Shown: positions 52,304-61,755, counted from the stretch's first letter. The stretch is 64,000 nucleotides of DNA from Flavobacterium sp. PMTSA4 (GCF_032098525.1 NZ_CP134890.1:2170001-2234000); one strand, 5' to 3'. Numbers and translations are program-made. The notes: generated from the sequence alone by a model not told the origin.

Positions 52304-54427
52304 ATGACCAATATACAATTCATAAAATCGGTTGTAAATACAGCTGATAAAAACATTGAGGCGACGTTACAATTATTAGCAGAAGATTGCACCATTCCGT
52401 TTATTTCGCGTTATAGGAAAGACAGAACGGGTAATCTTGATGAGGTTCAGATTGAACAGATTGCCAAACTTTCTAAGCAATATGATGACATTGTGAAACG
52501 AAAAGAAAGCGTTTTGAATTCTATTGAAGAACAAGGACAACTTTCTGTTGAATTGAAATCTAAAATATCAAACTCTTTTGATTTACAAGAAATCGAAGAT
52601 TTGTATTTGCCGTATAAAAAGAAGAAAAAAACCAAAGCCGATGTTGCCAGAGAAAACGGTTTGGAACCATTGGCCAAAATAATCATGTCGCAAAATGCCG
52701 ATGATGTGGAATACATTGCTTCGAAATATTTGAATACAAAAGTCGCTAATGAAGATGATGCTTTGCAAGGTGCAAGAGACATTATTGCGGAATGGATTAA
52801 CGAGAATATTTATATTCGAAAAAACCTCAGACGAATGTTTCAACGTTCGGGGATTATTTCTACTAAGGTTGCTAAAGGAAAATCGGAAGAGGAAGCTGCG
52901 CAGAAGTTTTCGCAGTATTTTGATTGGGCAGAACCTATTTCTAAAGCGCCATCGCATCGATTGTTGGCTATGCTTAGAGCAGAAACGGAAGGCTTTGTGA
53001 AACTTTCGGTTGAAATTGATAAAGAAGAAGCCCTTCATTTTATAGAAGAGAATGTTATTAAACGAAATAATGATACGACGCCACATCTTGAATTAGCGAT
53101 AAAAGACAGTTATAAACGATTGCTTGAACCAGCAATTTCTAACGAAACGTTGCAGGAAGCCAAAACGAAAGCAGATGTAAAAGCGATTTCGGTTTTTGCT
53201 GAAAATTTGAGACAATTATTATTGGCATCGCCATTAGGTGAGAAGCGAATTTTGGCAATTGACCCAGGTTTTAGAACGGGTTGTAAAGTGGTTTGTTTGG
53301 ATGAAAAAGGTGATTTGTTATACAACGAAACGATTTATCCGCATGCTCCACAGAATGAAACGGCGATGGCGATGAAGAAAATTAAATCGATGGTGAATGC
53401 GTATAATGTTGAAGCGATTTCGATTGGAAACGGAACAGCTAGTCGTGAGACTGAGTTTTTTATAAAGAAGATTGCTTTTGATAAACCAGTTCAGGTGTTT
53501 GTGGTTTCGGAAGCTGGTGCTTCGGTGTATTCGGTGAGTAAGATTGCTCGAGAAGAGTTCTCGAATTATGATGTTACTGTTCGTGGTGCAGTTTCCATAG
53601 GCAGAAGATTATCGGATCCGTTGGCGGAATTGGTGAAAATTGATGCCAAATCGATAGGTGTTGGACAATATCAGCATGATGTTGACCAAACGAAATTGAA
53701 GGAAGAACTGGATTCTACGGTGGTGAGTTGTGTGAATTCTGTTGGTATCAATTTGAATACTGCGAGTAAATCGTTGTTGAGTTATGTGAGCGGAATAGGA
53801 GAGAAGATGGCCGAGAATATTGTGGTATTTCGCAGTGAGAATGGTGCCTTTGAAGATAGAAATCAGTTGAAGAAAGTGCCGAGACTAGGCGACAAAGCTT
53901 TTCAACAAGCGGCGGCTTTTATTAGAATTAAAGATGGAAAAAATCCATTAGACAATTCGGCGGTGCATCCGGAATCGTATAAAACGGTTGAAAAGATGGC
54001 GAAGCATTTGGGTGTAAAGGTTTCGGAATTGATTGGAAACAAAGAGAAAATTGCTTTGGTACAACCTGAACATTATACGACAGCTGAGGTTGGAATTTTG
54101 GGCATCAAGGATATTTTGAAGGAATTGGAAAAACCAGGTTTGGACCCAAGGAAAGCGACAAAGGTGTTTGAATTTGACCCAAATGTGAAGTCGATTGGGA
54201 ATTTGAGAACAGGAATGATTTTGCCGGGAATAGTTAATAACATTACGGCTTTTGGATGTTTTGTTGACATCGGGATAAAGGAAAGTGGGTTGGTTCATAT
54301 TTCGCAAATCAAAGAAGGATTTGTATCGGATGTGAATGAAGTGGTGAAAATGCATCAGCATGTACAGGTGAAAGTGCTTGAAGTGGATGAGGCAAGGAAG
54401 CGCATTCAGCTGACGATGATAGTATAA
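52304..54427 (+). CDS. tex: Tex-like S1 RNA-binding transcription accessory protein
   Basis: A 707-residue cytoplasmic nucleic-acid-binding protein. Order: helical N-terminal part (PFISRYRKDRTGNLDEVQ), the YqgF/RuvX-like domain from about 310 (ILAIDPGFRTGCKVVCLDEK), a helix-hairpin-helix part (SYVSGIGEKMAENIVVFR) and a C-terminal S1 domain (GIVNNITAFGCFVDIGIKES). The last 1.2 kb use many TTG, GTG and TCG codons where neighbours use TTA, GTT and TCA. It is followed by a long terminator shared with tatA. Confidence 0.94.
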   Translation: MTNIQFIKSVVNTADKNIEATLQLLAEDCTIPFISRYRKDRTGNLDEVQIEQIAKLSKQYDDIVKRKESVLNSIEEQGQLSVELKSKISNSFDLQEIEDLYLPYKKKKKTKADVARENGLEPLAKIIMSQNADDVEYIASKYLNTKVANEDDALQGARDIIAEWINENIYIRKNLRRMFQRSGIISTKVAKGKSEEEAAQKFSQYFDWAEPISKAPSHRLLAMLRAETEGFVKLSVEIDKEEALHFIEENVIKRNNDTTPHLELAIKDSYKRLLEPAISNETLQEAKTKADVKAISVFAENLRQLLLASPLGEKRILAIDPGFRTGCKVVCLDEKGDLLYNETIYPHAPQNETAMAMKKIKSMVNAYNVEAISIGNGTASRETEFFIKKIAFDKPVQVFVVSEAGASVYSVSKIAREEFSNYDVTVRGAVSIGRRLSDPLAELVKIDAKSIGVGQYQHDVDQTKLKEELDSTVVSCVNSVGINLNTASKSLLSYVSGIGEKMAENIVVFRSENGAFEDRNQLKKVPRLGDKAFQQAAAFIRIKDGKNPLDNSAVHPESYKTVEKMAKHLGVKVSELIGNKEKIALVQPEHYTTAEVGILGIKDILKELEKPGLDPRKATKVFEFDPNVKSIGNLRTGMILPGIVNNITAFGCFVDIGIKESGLVHISQIKEGFVSDVNEVVKMHQHVQVKVLEVDEARKRIQLTMIV

Positions 54428-54428
54428 A

Positions 54429-54468
54429 AAAATCCCAAACTCGATTGTTGAATTGAGTTTGGGATTTT
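54429..54468. terminator. Bidirectional terminator between tex and tatA
   Basis: A 14-bp stem AAAATCCCAAACTC/GAGTTTGGGATTTT (54429-54442 with 54455-54468), with further pairing inward to a GTTG loop. Confidence 0.88.
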
Positions 54469-54486
54469 AACATTAAAAATAAAAAT

Positions 54487-54669
54487 TTATTCTTTAGTAT
54501 CTTCTTTTTTAGAGTTTGCTTTAGCTTCGTCTTCGCCTTTTGCAGCGTCTTTAAATTCTTTGATACCTGTTCCTAATCCTTTCATTAGTTCTGGAATTTT
54601 TTTACCTCCAAAAAGCAATAGAACCACTACTAGAATTACTAATATTTCAGGCATTCCTAATCTTCCCAT
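54487..54669 (-). CDS. tatA: Twin-arginine translocase subunit TatA/E
   Basis: A 60-residue protein with the TatA layout: short N-terminus, a single membrane helix (about 7-22, ILVILVVVLLLFGGKKIPEL), then the amphipathic helix region KGLGTGIKEFKDAA and a charged tail rich in Lys/Glu. It forms the pore of the Tat export system that moves folded proteins. No tatC was seen in the window. It is the only minus-strand gene right of 49.2 kb and is divergent from the M23 peptidase gene. Confidence 0.92.
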   Translation of the reverse strand: MGRLGMPEILVILVVVLLLFGGKKIPELMKGLGTGIKEFKDAAKGEDEAKANSKKEDTKE

Positions 54670-54718
54670 GATATAATTATTTTTGAGCTTTCGCTAATTT
54701 TAATAAATAAATGTTTGA

Positions 54719-54726
54719 CAAAGGTA
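54719..54726 (-). promoter_or_regulatory. Candidate -7 element of tatA
   Basis: The minus strand reads TACCTTTG (TAnnTTTG), 49 bases before the tatA start. Confidence 0.45.
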
Positions 54727-54814
54727 AAAAGAAAAAGATATTCTTTTTGATTTCGGGAAAATAATTGCTGTTAAAGTTCGTTAATCATAGGAAATAGTAT
54801 AGAGTATTATTTTC

Positions 54815-54822
54815 TATATTTG
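54815..54822 (+). promoter_or_regulatory. Candidate -7 element of the M23 peptidase gene
   Basis: TATATTTG (TAnnTTTG), 19 bases before the start codon at 54842. Confidence 0.45.
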
Positions 54823-54841
54823 TAAATCAATCAAAAAAAGG

Positions 54842-55714
54842 ATGTCAGGAAAGCGTTTAAAGCGTAAAAAAATAAAGAAAAAACTCTTCACGAAAAACCG
54901 ATTGGTTATCTTGAATGAAGATACTTTTGAGGAAATTTTTTCGTTGCGATTGACGTTGATGAATGTTTTTGTGGTGGCATCGCTTGGTGCTATTGTGATT
55001 ATTTTTGTAACGACTTATATTATTGCTTTTACTCCATTGCGAGAATATATTCCGGGTTATGCATCATCGAAACTTAAAAAAGATGCCACGGAACTTGCTT
55101 TGAAATCGGATTCTTTGACCAAAGTGATGCAGGAAAATGATGCTTATATAAAATCTATTAAAAAGATACTTACTGGCGAGTTGGAATATGCAAAGTTTAA
55201 TAAGGATTCTATTTTAGCAAGTGCTTCAACAGCTGTGGTTGATGAAGAAGATTTACAGCCGAATGAAGATGAGTTGAAACTTAGAGAAGAAGTGGCAAGA
55301 GAAGATAAATTTAATCTTTTTGAAAAGGCGAAACCAAAGGTAAATGCTGTGTTTTTTCCACCTGCGAAAGGATTGATAACGGAGAAGTTTAACGTTAAAG
55401 AAAAGCATTATGCTGTTGATGTTGCGCTGGCTAATAATACTCCTATCAAAGCGGTATTGAGCGGGAAAGTTATTTTTGCGGATTGGACACCAACAACAGG
55501 AAATGTTATAATTATTCGTCATAATAATGGTTTTATATCGGTTTATAAACATGCGGCTTCTTTAACAAAATCGCAAGGTGACGCTGTTAGAACTGGTGAA
55601 GTAATTGCTATTGCTGGTTCAACAGGGCAAGAATCGACCGGAATTCATCTTCATTTTGAGTTGTGGAAAGATGGTTATCCTATTGATCCTAGTGTTTTTA
55701 TAGAATTTGAATAA
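54842..55714 (+). CDS. M23 family metallopeptidase, membrane anchored
   Basis: A 290-residue peptidase likely acting on peptidoglycan cross-links. A basic N-terminus is followed by one membrane helix (about 40-62), a coiled segment (about 78-110), and the M23/LytM domain from about 185: NVKEKHYAVDVAL (the HxxxD site), GNVIIIRHNNGFISVYKH and the ending TGIHLHFELWKDG with HxH. The AHYAVD form has His and Asp in place, so activity is likely. It is divergent from tatA. Confidence 0.92.
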   Translation: MSGKRLKRKKIKKKLFTKNRLVILNEDTFEEIFSLRLTLMNVFVVASLGAIVIIFVTTYIIAFTPLREYIPGYASSKLKKDATELALKSDSLTKVMQENDAYIKSIKKILTGELEYAKFNKDSILASASTAVVDEEDLQPNEDELKLREEVAREDKFNLFEKAKPKVNAVFFPPAKGLITEKFNVKEKHYAVDVALANNTPIKAVLSGKVIFADWTPTTGNVIIIRHNNGFISVYKHAASLTKSQGDAVRTGEVIAIAGSTGQESTGIHLHFELWKDGYPIDPSVFIEFE

Positions 55715-55809
55715 GTTTTATAAGTCTGTTATCAGAATAAAGGGAAAAACCGTTATATTGTAACATATTTACCAATCTGCCAAATGGTACGAATCAAACA
55801 AACAAGGGA

Positions 55810-57339
55810 ATGTCTTTAAAATCGAATGCATCAAAAGTATTTGCTAGAATAATTTATAAAAAAGTTCAAGCATGGTCTAGCAAGCCTGTTGAAACACAAA
55901 AGAAAATTTTTTCTGAGTTGATAAAGCAGGCTAGTACTACTAAGTTTGGGATTGACCATGATTTTAAATCGATTAAAAATTTTGAAGATTTTGCAAAACG
56001 TGTTCCCATTAGAGATTATGAAGCTTTAAAACCCTACATAGATAGAGTGATTAATGGTGAAAAAGATATTTTATGGAAAGGAAAACCACTTTATTTTGCA
56101 AAAACTTCAGGAACAACTTCAGGAGCAAAATATATTCCTTTAACCAAAGAGTCATTACCTTATCATATTGATGCTGCTAGAAATTGTATCTTTCTGTATA
56201 TTCAAGAAACAGGAAATTATGATTTTGTGAATGGGAAAATGATTTTTTTGCAAGGAAGTCCAATTTTAGAGGAAAAAAACGGAATTAAAATTGGAAGACT
56301 TTCAGGAATTGTTGCTCATTATGTTCCAAGTTATCTTCAAAAAAATAGAATGCCTAGTTGGGAAACCAATTGTATAGATGATTGGGAAACTAAAGTTGAT
56401 AAAATTGTAGAGGAAACCTATACCGAAGATATGACTGTTATATCAGGAATACCTTCTTGGGTTCAAATGTATTTTGAAAAACTTACGCAAAAAGGGAATA
56501 TAAAAGTTGGTGAAATCTTTAAAAATTTCACCCTGTTTATTTATGGCGGAGTGAATTATGAACCTTACAGAGCAAAATTTGAAAACTTAATAGGAAGAAA
56601 GGTAGATTCGATAGAATTGTTTCCGGCTTCTGAAGGTTTTTTTGCTTATCAAGATTCACAAAAAGCTCATGGAATGTTGCTGTTATTGAATCATGGAATT
56701 TTTTATGAATTTATCAAAGCAGATGAATTTTATAACGAAAATCCAAGGCGATACACTATTGGCGAGGTTCAAATGGGAATAAACTACGTCATGATTATTT
56801 CTACAAATGCTGGACTTTGGGGTTATAATATAGGCGATACTGTTGAGTTTACTTGTATAAAACCTTATAGAGTTATAGTAACCGGAAGAATAAAGCATTT
56901 TATTTCAGCTTTTGGAGAACATGTAATTGCTAAAGAAGTTGAGCATGCTATTAAAAAAGCAATGGAAGATACTAATGTTAGCATTAATGAATTTACAGTT
57001 GCGCCTCAAATAACACCAAAAGAAGGATTGCCTTATCATGAATGGTTTATAGAATTTCAAAGTGAACCAGAAGATTTAGATGCATTTGCGTTAAAAATTG
57101 ACTCGGCTATGCGTGAGCAAAACATGTATTATAATGATTTAATTATTGGAAAAGTACTTCAACCACTCAAAATTACCAAAGTAGCAAAAGATGGTTTTCA
57201 TAATTATATGAAATCAATTGGAAAACTAGGAGGACAAAACAAAATAGCTCGTTTGGGCAACGACAGAACAATTGCAGATAAATTAGAAAAAGAAGTGCCT
57301 CACTATGAAAATAAGACTGATTTTTTGGATTTTAATTAG
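55810..57339 (+). CDS. GH3 family acyl-adenylate amide synthetase-like protein
   Basis: A 509-residue cytoplasmic protein of the GH3 family, known from plant enzymes that couple acids such as jasmonate or indole-acetate to amino acids through an adenylate. Visible are KTSGTTSGAKYIPLTKES near residue 99 (AMP-binding loop), the ELFPASEGFFAYQD segment, VMIISTNAGLWGYNIGDTVEF and TGRIKHFISAFGEHV near 360. Bacterial GH3 proteins have unknown substrates. Its last 35 bases overlap the next gene, which suggests translational coupling. Confidence 0.88.
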   Translation: MSLKSNASKVFARIIYKKVQAWSSKPVETQKKIFSELIKQASTTKFGIDHDFKSIKNFEDFAKRVPIRDYEALKPYIDRVINGEKDILWKGKPLYFAKTSGTTSGAKYIPLTKESLPYHIDAARNCIFLYIQETGNYDFVNGKMIFLQGSPILEEKNGIKIGRLSGIVAHYVPSYLQKNRMPSWETNCIDDWETKVDKIVEETYTEDMTVISGIPSWVQMYFEKLTQKGNIKVGEIFKNFTLFIYGGVNYEPYRAKFENLIGRKVDSIELFPASEGFFAYQDSQKAHGMLLLLNHGIFYEFIKADEFYNENPRRYTIGEVQMGINYVMIISTNAGLWGYNIGDTVEFTCIKPYRVIVTGRIKHFISAFGEHVIAKEVEHAIKKAMEDTNVSINEFTVAPQITPKEGLPYHEWFIEFQSEPEDLDAFALKIDSAMREQNMYYNDLIIGKVLQPLKITKVAKDGFHNYMKSIGKLGGQNKIARLGNDRTIADKLEKEVPHYENKTDFLDFN

Positions 57340-58174
57340 TTGCTCAATTTCATCTTTTAGCCAATTAAAAGGGATTGTTTTAGACAGTATTTCTGGAGAA
57401 CCAATTCCATATGTATCAATTTGGGTTGAAAATGAAAATTTTGGCACGACCAGTGAAGAAAATGGTGAATTTTCTATTCACACCACATCAAAATCTTCTA
57501 GGCTACTTTTTAATGTTTTAGGATATGAAAATAAAACACTTCCTCTTTCGGAAAGTAAAATCGTAAAGTTAAAGCCAACTTCTATAGAACTTAAAGAAGT
57601 AATTATTTCTAAAAAGCTCGAAACAAAAAAGCTAGAAATTGGCAAAACAAGTAATGCTATTTTTGAAGCATTTCCTAATGGACCAAAGTTTGATTTAAAG
57701 TTTTTTCCTTATTTACCTTCGTACAAAAAAACTAGATATATAAAATATGTTACACTGCAAACCGATAGTAAAATTGATAATGCTATTTTGAAATTACATT
57801 TTTATACCATTAATTCAGAAGGTTTACCAGGTGAAGATTTATTAGTAAAAGATTTTATTGTCACTTTACGAAAAGGCGTTTTTAAGCATCAAATAGATCT
57901 TTCAAATTTAAATTTAACAATGCCAAAAAATGGTTTATTTGTTGGGTTTGAAAAATTAATGATTGAACAAAACAGAACTGAGCAGAACTATTTTGATAAA
58001 AATTCGAATACTTATCAAACACAAAAACTCTATTTTCCTTTTATTTTATATGGATATGTTGAAAGTAATTTTAAATACACATTTACGAATGGAAAATGGG
58101 AAAAAGAAGCATTGTATAATTCAGAAAAAAATAAAATATACCAACCCGCTATTAACCTTATATTAACCAACTAA
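57305..58174 (+). CDS. Secreted protein with carboxypeptidase-regulatory-like domain
   Basis: A 289-residue exported protein with signal peptide (SISSFSQ near residue 20). Residues 22-95 form a CarboxypepD_reg-like domain: KGIVLDSISGEPIPYVSIWVE, TSEENGEFSIH and PTSIELKEVIIS, the same plug-preceding domain seen in TonB-dependent receptors and other Bacteroidetes envelope proteins. The remaining 190 residues form an unassigned strand-rich domain with LHFYTINSEGLPGEDLL. The first 35 bases overlap the end of GH3. Confidence 0.83.
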   Translation: MKIRLIFWILISCSISSFSQLKGIVLDSISGEPIPYVSIWVENENFGTTSEENGEFSIHTTSKSSRLLFNVLGYENKTLPLSESKIVKLKPTSIELKEVIISKKLETKKLEIGKTSNAIFEAFPNGPKFDLKFFPYLPSYKKTRYIKYVTLQTDSKIDNAILKLHFYTINSEGLPGEDLLVKDFIVTLRKGVFKHQIDLSNLNLTMPKNGLFVGFEKLMIEQNRTEQNYFDKNSNTYQTQKLYFPFILYGYVESNFKYTFTNGKWEKEALYNSEKNKIYQPAINLILTN

Positions 58175-58187
58175 TACATAAAAAAAC

Positions 58188-58195
58188 TATCTTTG
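58188..58195 (+). promoter_or_regulatory. Candidate -7 element of the gene at 58217
   Basis: TATCTTTG (TAnnTTTG), 21 bases before the ATG at 58217. It overlaps an in-frame TTG at 58193, so the ATG is the better start. Confidence 0.5.
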
Positions 58196-58216
58196 CGGGT
58201 TAGTAAAAAAAAATTA

Positions 58217-59902
58217 ATGAAGGAAATTAAAAACATTTCGCGCTCTAGAGCGCAAGAATCGTCGGCAGCTATCGAACGATTGTACATTACTATGCGTCAT
58301 TTATTCAACAGAGGTTTTTATAAACCAATGGGAATATCTGGCGATACTTTAAGAGAAGCTTTGTTAGAGCTTAGCCCAGAAATCTACGGAAGTATTGCAG
58401 AAGAAAAAGTAGAACTTAACGGTTTACTATATGTAATTGAACGTTTACCAATAGGTATTGAAGAATGTCGTTACATCAATTTAACTTCTGATGAAGGTTA
58501 TTCAAAATCACATTTTAAAGCCATTGTTCCACCAAAAAGAAAACGTAATTGTTATCGAATTGATGATGAGCAAATGAATGTTGAAATTACCCGCGGACGT
58601 TCGGACATCTATGATATTTTGACACATTTGACCTTTATTTTTATAGAATCCCACAAAATAAAAGACCGTGTTTTAATAGATGAAGAAGGAAAAATTTCTA
58701 GAGATTGGCAAAAATTAGAACAAGCAGTTTTACAAACAAAAAAATTAACCCAAGTAGAAAAAGAGAAAGCCATTTCGCATGCCGCAAACGTGTTAGGAAG
58801 AACTTTTGTTGAGGTTTTGGATATTTATGATTCTTTTGGAACAAAGGAAAAACCTGACAGATTTTTACATGTTATTTATTGGTTAGGAAAATTAGCCATT
58901 GAAGAAGTATTAGATAATAATAAAAGAACAATTACCTTTAGTCCAATCCTTAGAGAACGATTAGGACATCACATTCATGGTGAAATTTGGGCAACTACTA
59001 TTAAAGAGGTTTTAAAAGAAAATAAGTTAATTAATAGACCAATTCATATTATCAGTGCAAATATGCACAGCGTTATGAATTCTCTGTTTGCTAAACATGT
59101 TTTAGGAACAAAATTCAAAGGAAAATCAGATTTTGATATTTTCGAAGAGTTGAGTAAACAAGGAGCAAATGATGTTAGAGATAAAGTTGAAGCGTTTGCA
59201 CTTCAGCATGGAATGATTTCTCTTCCTGATACTTCTGGAACTAATATAGATGTTCAAATATTTGACACAGCAAAAATTGATTGGAAAAAATCAGCATTTC
59301 CAAATGCAAAAATCGGAAAAGAAAATCCAGTAATCATTGTAATGGATTATGCTTTTGGAGAACAAGCTTATGAAACAATTGATGAACTTTTGAAACCTTA
59401 TAAAAAGGGAAAAGAGAAAATATTCTTGAATGTTGAATCGGTTTCTATCATGGGCAAAGCAGGAATTCTTCAAGGAGGAAAAGGTGACATTATGATTCCA
59501 TCTGCACATATAAATGAAGGAACAGCAGATAATTATCCATTCGAAAATCAATTAACAGCAAAAATGTTTGAAGGAAATGGAATTCCAGTTTTTGCTGGTC
59601 CAATGGTAACCGTTCTTGGGACATCGCTTCAAAATAAAGATTTATTAAAATTCTTCCACGAATCAACTTGGGAAGTAATTGGTCTTGAAATGGAAGGCGC
59701 ATATTATCAAAAAGCAATACAATCGGCTTCAAAAATTAGAAAAAGTATTCCTGAAAACGTAAAAGTACGTTATGCATATTATGCTTCTGATAACCCTTTG
59801 GAAACTGGAAGCACGTTGGCTTCTGGTGGATTAGGAACAACTGGAGTTAAACCAACATACTTAATAACAATAAAAATTTTAGAACAAATATTTAATATTT
59901 AA
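58217..59902 (+). CDS. Two-part protein with nucleoside-phosphorylase-like C-terminus (DUF6909-like)
   Basis: A 561-residue soluble protein. The N-terminal half is helical and unassigned (FNRGFYKPMGISGDTLREAL, RGRSDIYDILTHLTFIFIES, ILRERLGHHIHGEIWA). The C-terminal half, about 325-560, has the run expected of the PNP/MTAN nucleoside phosphorylase fold: VSIMGKAGILQGGKGDIMIP, PVFAGPMVTVLGTS, then GLEMEGAYYQKA (the MEGA motif) and an Asp in YYASDNP. It is from memory close to DUF6909. A role in nucleoside or nucleotide cleavage is inferred only. Confidence 0.75.
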   Translation: MKEIKNISRSRAQESSAAIERLYITMRHLFNRGFYKPMGISGDTLREALLELSPEIYGSIAEEKVELNGLLYVIERLPIGIEECRYINLTSDEGYSKSHFKAIVPPKRKRNCYRIDDEQMNVEITRGRSDIYDILTHLTFIFIESHKIKDRVLIDEEGKISRDWQKLEQAVLQTKKLTQVEKEKAISHAANVLGRTFVEVLDIYDSFGTKEKPDRFLHVIYWLGKLAIEEVLDNNKRTITFSPILRERLGHHIHGEIWATTIKEVLKENKLINRPIHIISANMHSVMNSLFAKHVLGTKFKGKSDFDIFEELSKQGANDVRDKVEAFALQHGMISLPDTSGTNIDVQIFDTAKIDWKKSAFPNAKIGKENPVIIVMDYAFGEQAYETIDELLKPYKKGKEKIFLNVESVSIMGKAGILQGGKGDIMIPSAHINEGTADNYPFENQLTAKMFEGNGIPVFAGPMVTVLGTSLQNKDLLKFFHESTWEVIGLEMEGAYYQKAIQSASKIRKSIPENVKVRYAYYASDNPLETGSTLASGGLGTTGVKPTYLITIKILEQIFNI

Positions 59903-59912
59903 TTTCATCAAA

Positions 59913-60896
59913 ATGAGTAGTGAAAAACAAAATAATTTAGACAATCAAGAAATTGACTTATCACAAATTTTCAAAAAAGCAGGTCAATTTTTCGAATACA
60001 TTTTGACATCAATTTTTAAAAGCTTTTTGTTTTTTAAAAGAAACATAATTATTGTTGGAGTGTTGTTTTTACTTGGTGCAGGATTGGGTTTTTATCTTGA
60101 TAAAACGGAAAAAGTATATGATAATCAAATTATAGTTACTCCAAATTTTGGTTCTGTCGATTATTTATATGCTAAAATTGATTTAATTAATTCAAAAATA
60201 ATTAATAGCGATACACTTTTTCTTAAAGAAATAGTTGGTATAAAACAACCTTTAAAGCTTAGAAAAATAGAAATAACTCCAATAAATGATGTCTATAAAT
60301 TTATTGAAAACAGACCACAAAATTTTGAGTTAATAAAGTTAATGGGTGAAGATGGTGATGTTAAAAAAATTGTTGATGAATCATTGACAAGCAAAAATTA
60401 TCCAAATCATTTAATTACATATACAACTTTAGACGAAACGACTAATAATAAAACATTAGAACCAATTTTAAATTATTTGAACAGTAGTGATTATTACTCT
60501 TCAATTCAAAAAGAGTATTTCAATAATGTTAAATTAAAAATGATTGAAAATGATTCGATAATAAACCAAATAAACGGATTATTAAACACTTTTTCTTCAA
60601 GTGTTAATGGAAATGCTAAAAGCGATAAACTTGTATATTACAACGAAAATTCACAATTAAACGATGTTATTACTACAAAAGATTTATTGGTTTCAGAACA
60701 AGGAAGAAATAGAATCGCTTTAGTTAATCTTGATAAGATTATTAAAGACAATAGTTCTACTTTAAATATTAGAAATAAAAAAGGAACTAATGGAAAAATG
60801 AAGTTTGTTTTACCATTACTTTTAATAAGTTTATTTGTTTTGATAAGAATACTTAAAGATTATTATCAAACACAAATGACAAAACTAAATAGTTAA
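59913..60896 (+). CDS. Wzz-like polysaccharide chain-length regulator
   Basis: A 327-residue inner-membrane protein with one helix near residues 44-64 (IIIVGVLFLLGAGLGFYL) and a second near the C-terminus (about 302-318, FVLPLLLISLFVLIRIL), leaving a periplasmic body, the arrangement of Wzz/polysaccharide copolymerases. It lacks a cytoplasmic kinase domain. Sequence similarity cannot be judged by eye, so the call rests on topology and on the rfb genes that follow two bases later. Confidence 0.65.
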   Translation: MSSEKQNNLDNQEIDLSQIFKKAGQFFEYILTSIFKSFLFFKRNIIIVGVLFLLGAGLGFYLDKTEKVYDNQIIVTPNFGSVDYLYAKIDLINSKIINSDTLFLKEIVGIKQPLKLRKIEITPINDVYKFIENRPQNFELIKLMGEDGDVKKIVDESLTSKNYPNHLITYTTLDETTNNKTLEPILNYLNSSDYYSSIQKEYFNNVKLKMIENDSIINQINGLLNTFSSSVNGNAKSDKLVYYNENSQLNDVITTKDLLVSEQGRNRIALVNLDKIIKDNSSTLNIRNKKGTNGKMKFVLPLLLISLFVLIRILKDYYQTQMTKLNS

Positions 60897-60897
60897 T

Positions 60898-61755
60898 ATG
60901 AAAGGAATTATTCTCGCAGGTGGTTCAGGAACAAGATTACATCCGCTGACTTTGGCAGTAAGTAAGCAATTGATGCCTATTTATGACAAACCAATGATTT
61001 ATTATCCACTATCAACGTTAATGTGGTCAGGAATTAGAGAAATATTGATTATTTCAACACCTCATGATTTGCCACTTTTTCAACAACTTTTAGGAGATGG
61101 AAAAAAATTAGGATGTCGATTTGAATATGCAGTTCAAGAAAACCCAAACGGATTGGCTGAAGCCTTTATTATTGGAAAAGAATTTATAGCAAAGGACAAA
61201 GTTGCTTTAGTTCTTGGTGATAATATTTTCTATGGAACAGGTTTGTCGGATTTATTATTAGCAAACAATAATCCAGATGGCGGAATAATTTATGCTTACC
61301 ATGTTCATGATCCTGAGCGATATGGAGTTGTAGATTTTGATGAAAACGGAAATGTTTTATCAATAGAAGAAAAACCTACTCAACCAAAGTCTAATTTTGC
61401 TGTTCCAGGAATTTATTTTTATGATAATGATGTGGTTGAAATTGCAGCTAACATTAAACCAAGTCATCGAGGTGAATTGGAAATTACTGATGTAAATAAA
61501 GAATACTTAGAAAGAGGAAAATTGAAAGTTTCCATTCTTGATAGAGGAACAGCTTGGCTCGATACAGGAACTTTTAATTCATTAATGCAGGCAAGTCAAT
61601 TTGTACAAGTAATCGAAGAACGCCAAGGGTTAAAAATAGGAGCAATTGAAGAAGCTGCCTATAAAATGGGTTTTATAAATAAAGAAGAATTAAAAAAATT
61701 AGCCGAACCATTATTAAAAAGTGGTTATGGTAACCATTTAATTAGTTTGATTTAA
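60898..61755 (+). CDS. rfbA: Glucose-1-phosphate thymidylyltransferase
   Basis: A 285-residue nucleotidyltransferase that makes dTDP-glucose, the first step to dTDP-L-rhamnose. The N-terminal signature GIILAGGSGTRLHPLTLAVS (in part: GGSGTRLHPLT) is complete, with SKQLMPIYDKPMIYYPLSTL, VLGDNIFYGTGL and DRGTAWLDTGTF. Its stop overlaps the rfbC start by one base, consistent with an operon. Confidence 0.95.
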   Translation: MKGIILAGGSGTRLHPLTLAVSKQLMPIYDKPMIYYPLSTLMWSGIREILIISTPHDLPLFQQLLGDGKKLGCRFEYAVQENPNGLAEAFIIGKEFIAKDKVALVLGDNIFYGTGLSDLLLANNNPDGGIIYAYHVHDPERYGVVDFDENGNVLSIEEKPTQPKSNFAVPGIYFYDNDVVEIAANIKPSHRGELEITDVNKEYLERGKLKVSILDRGTAWLDTGTFNSLMQASQFVQVIEERQGLKIGAIEEAAYKMGFINKEELKKLAEPLLKSGYGNHLISLI

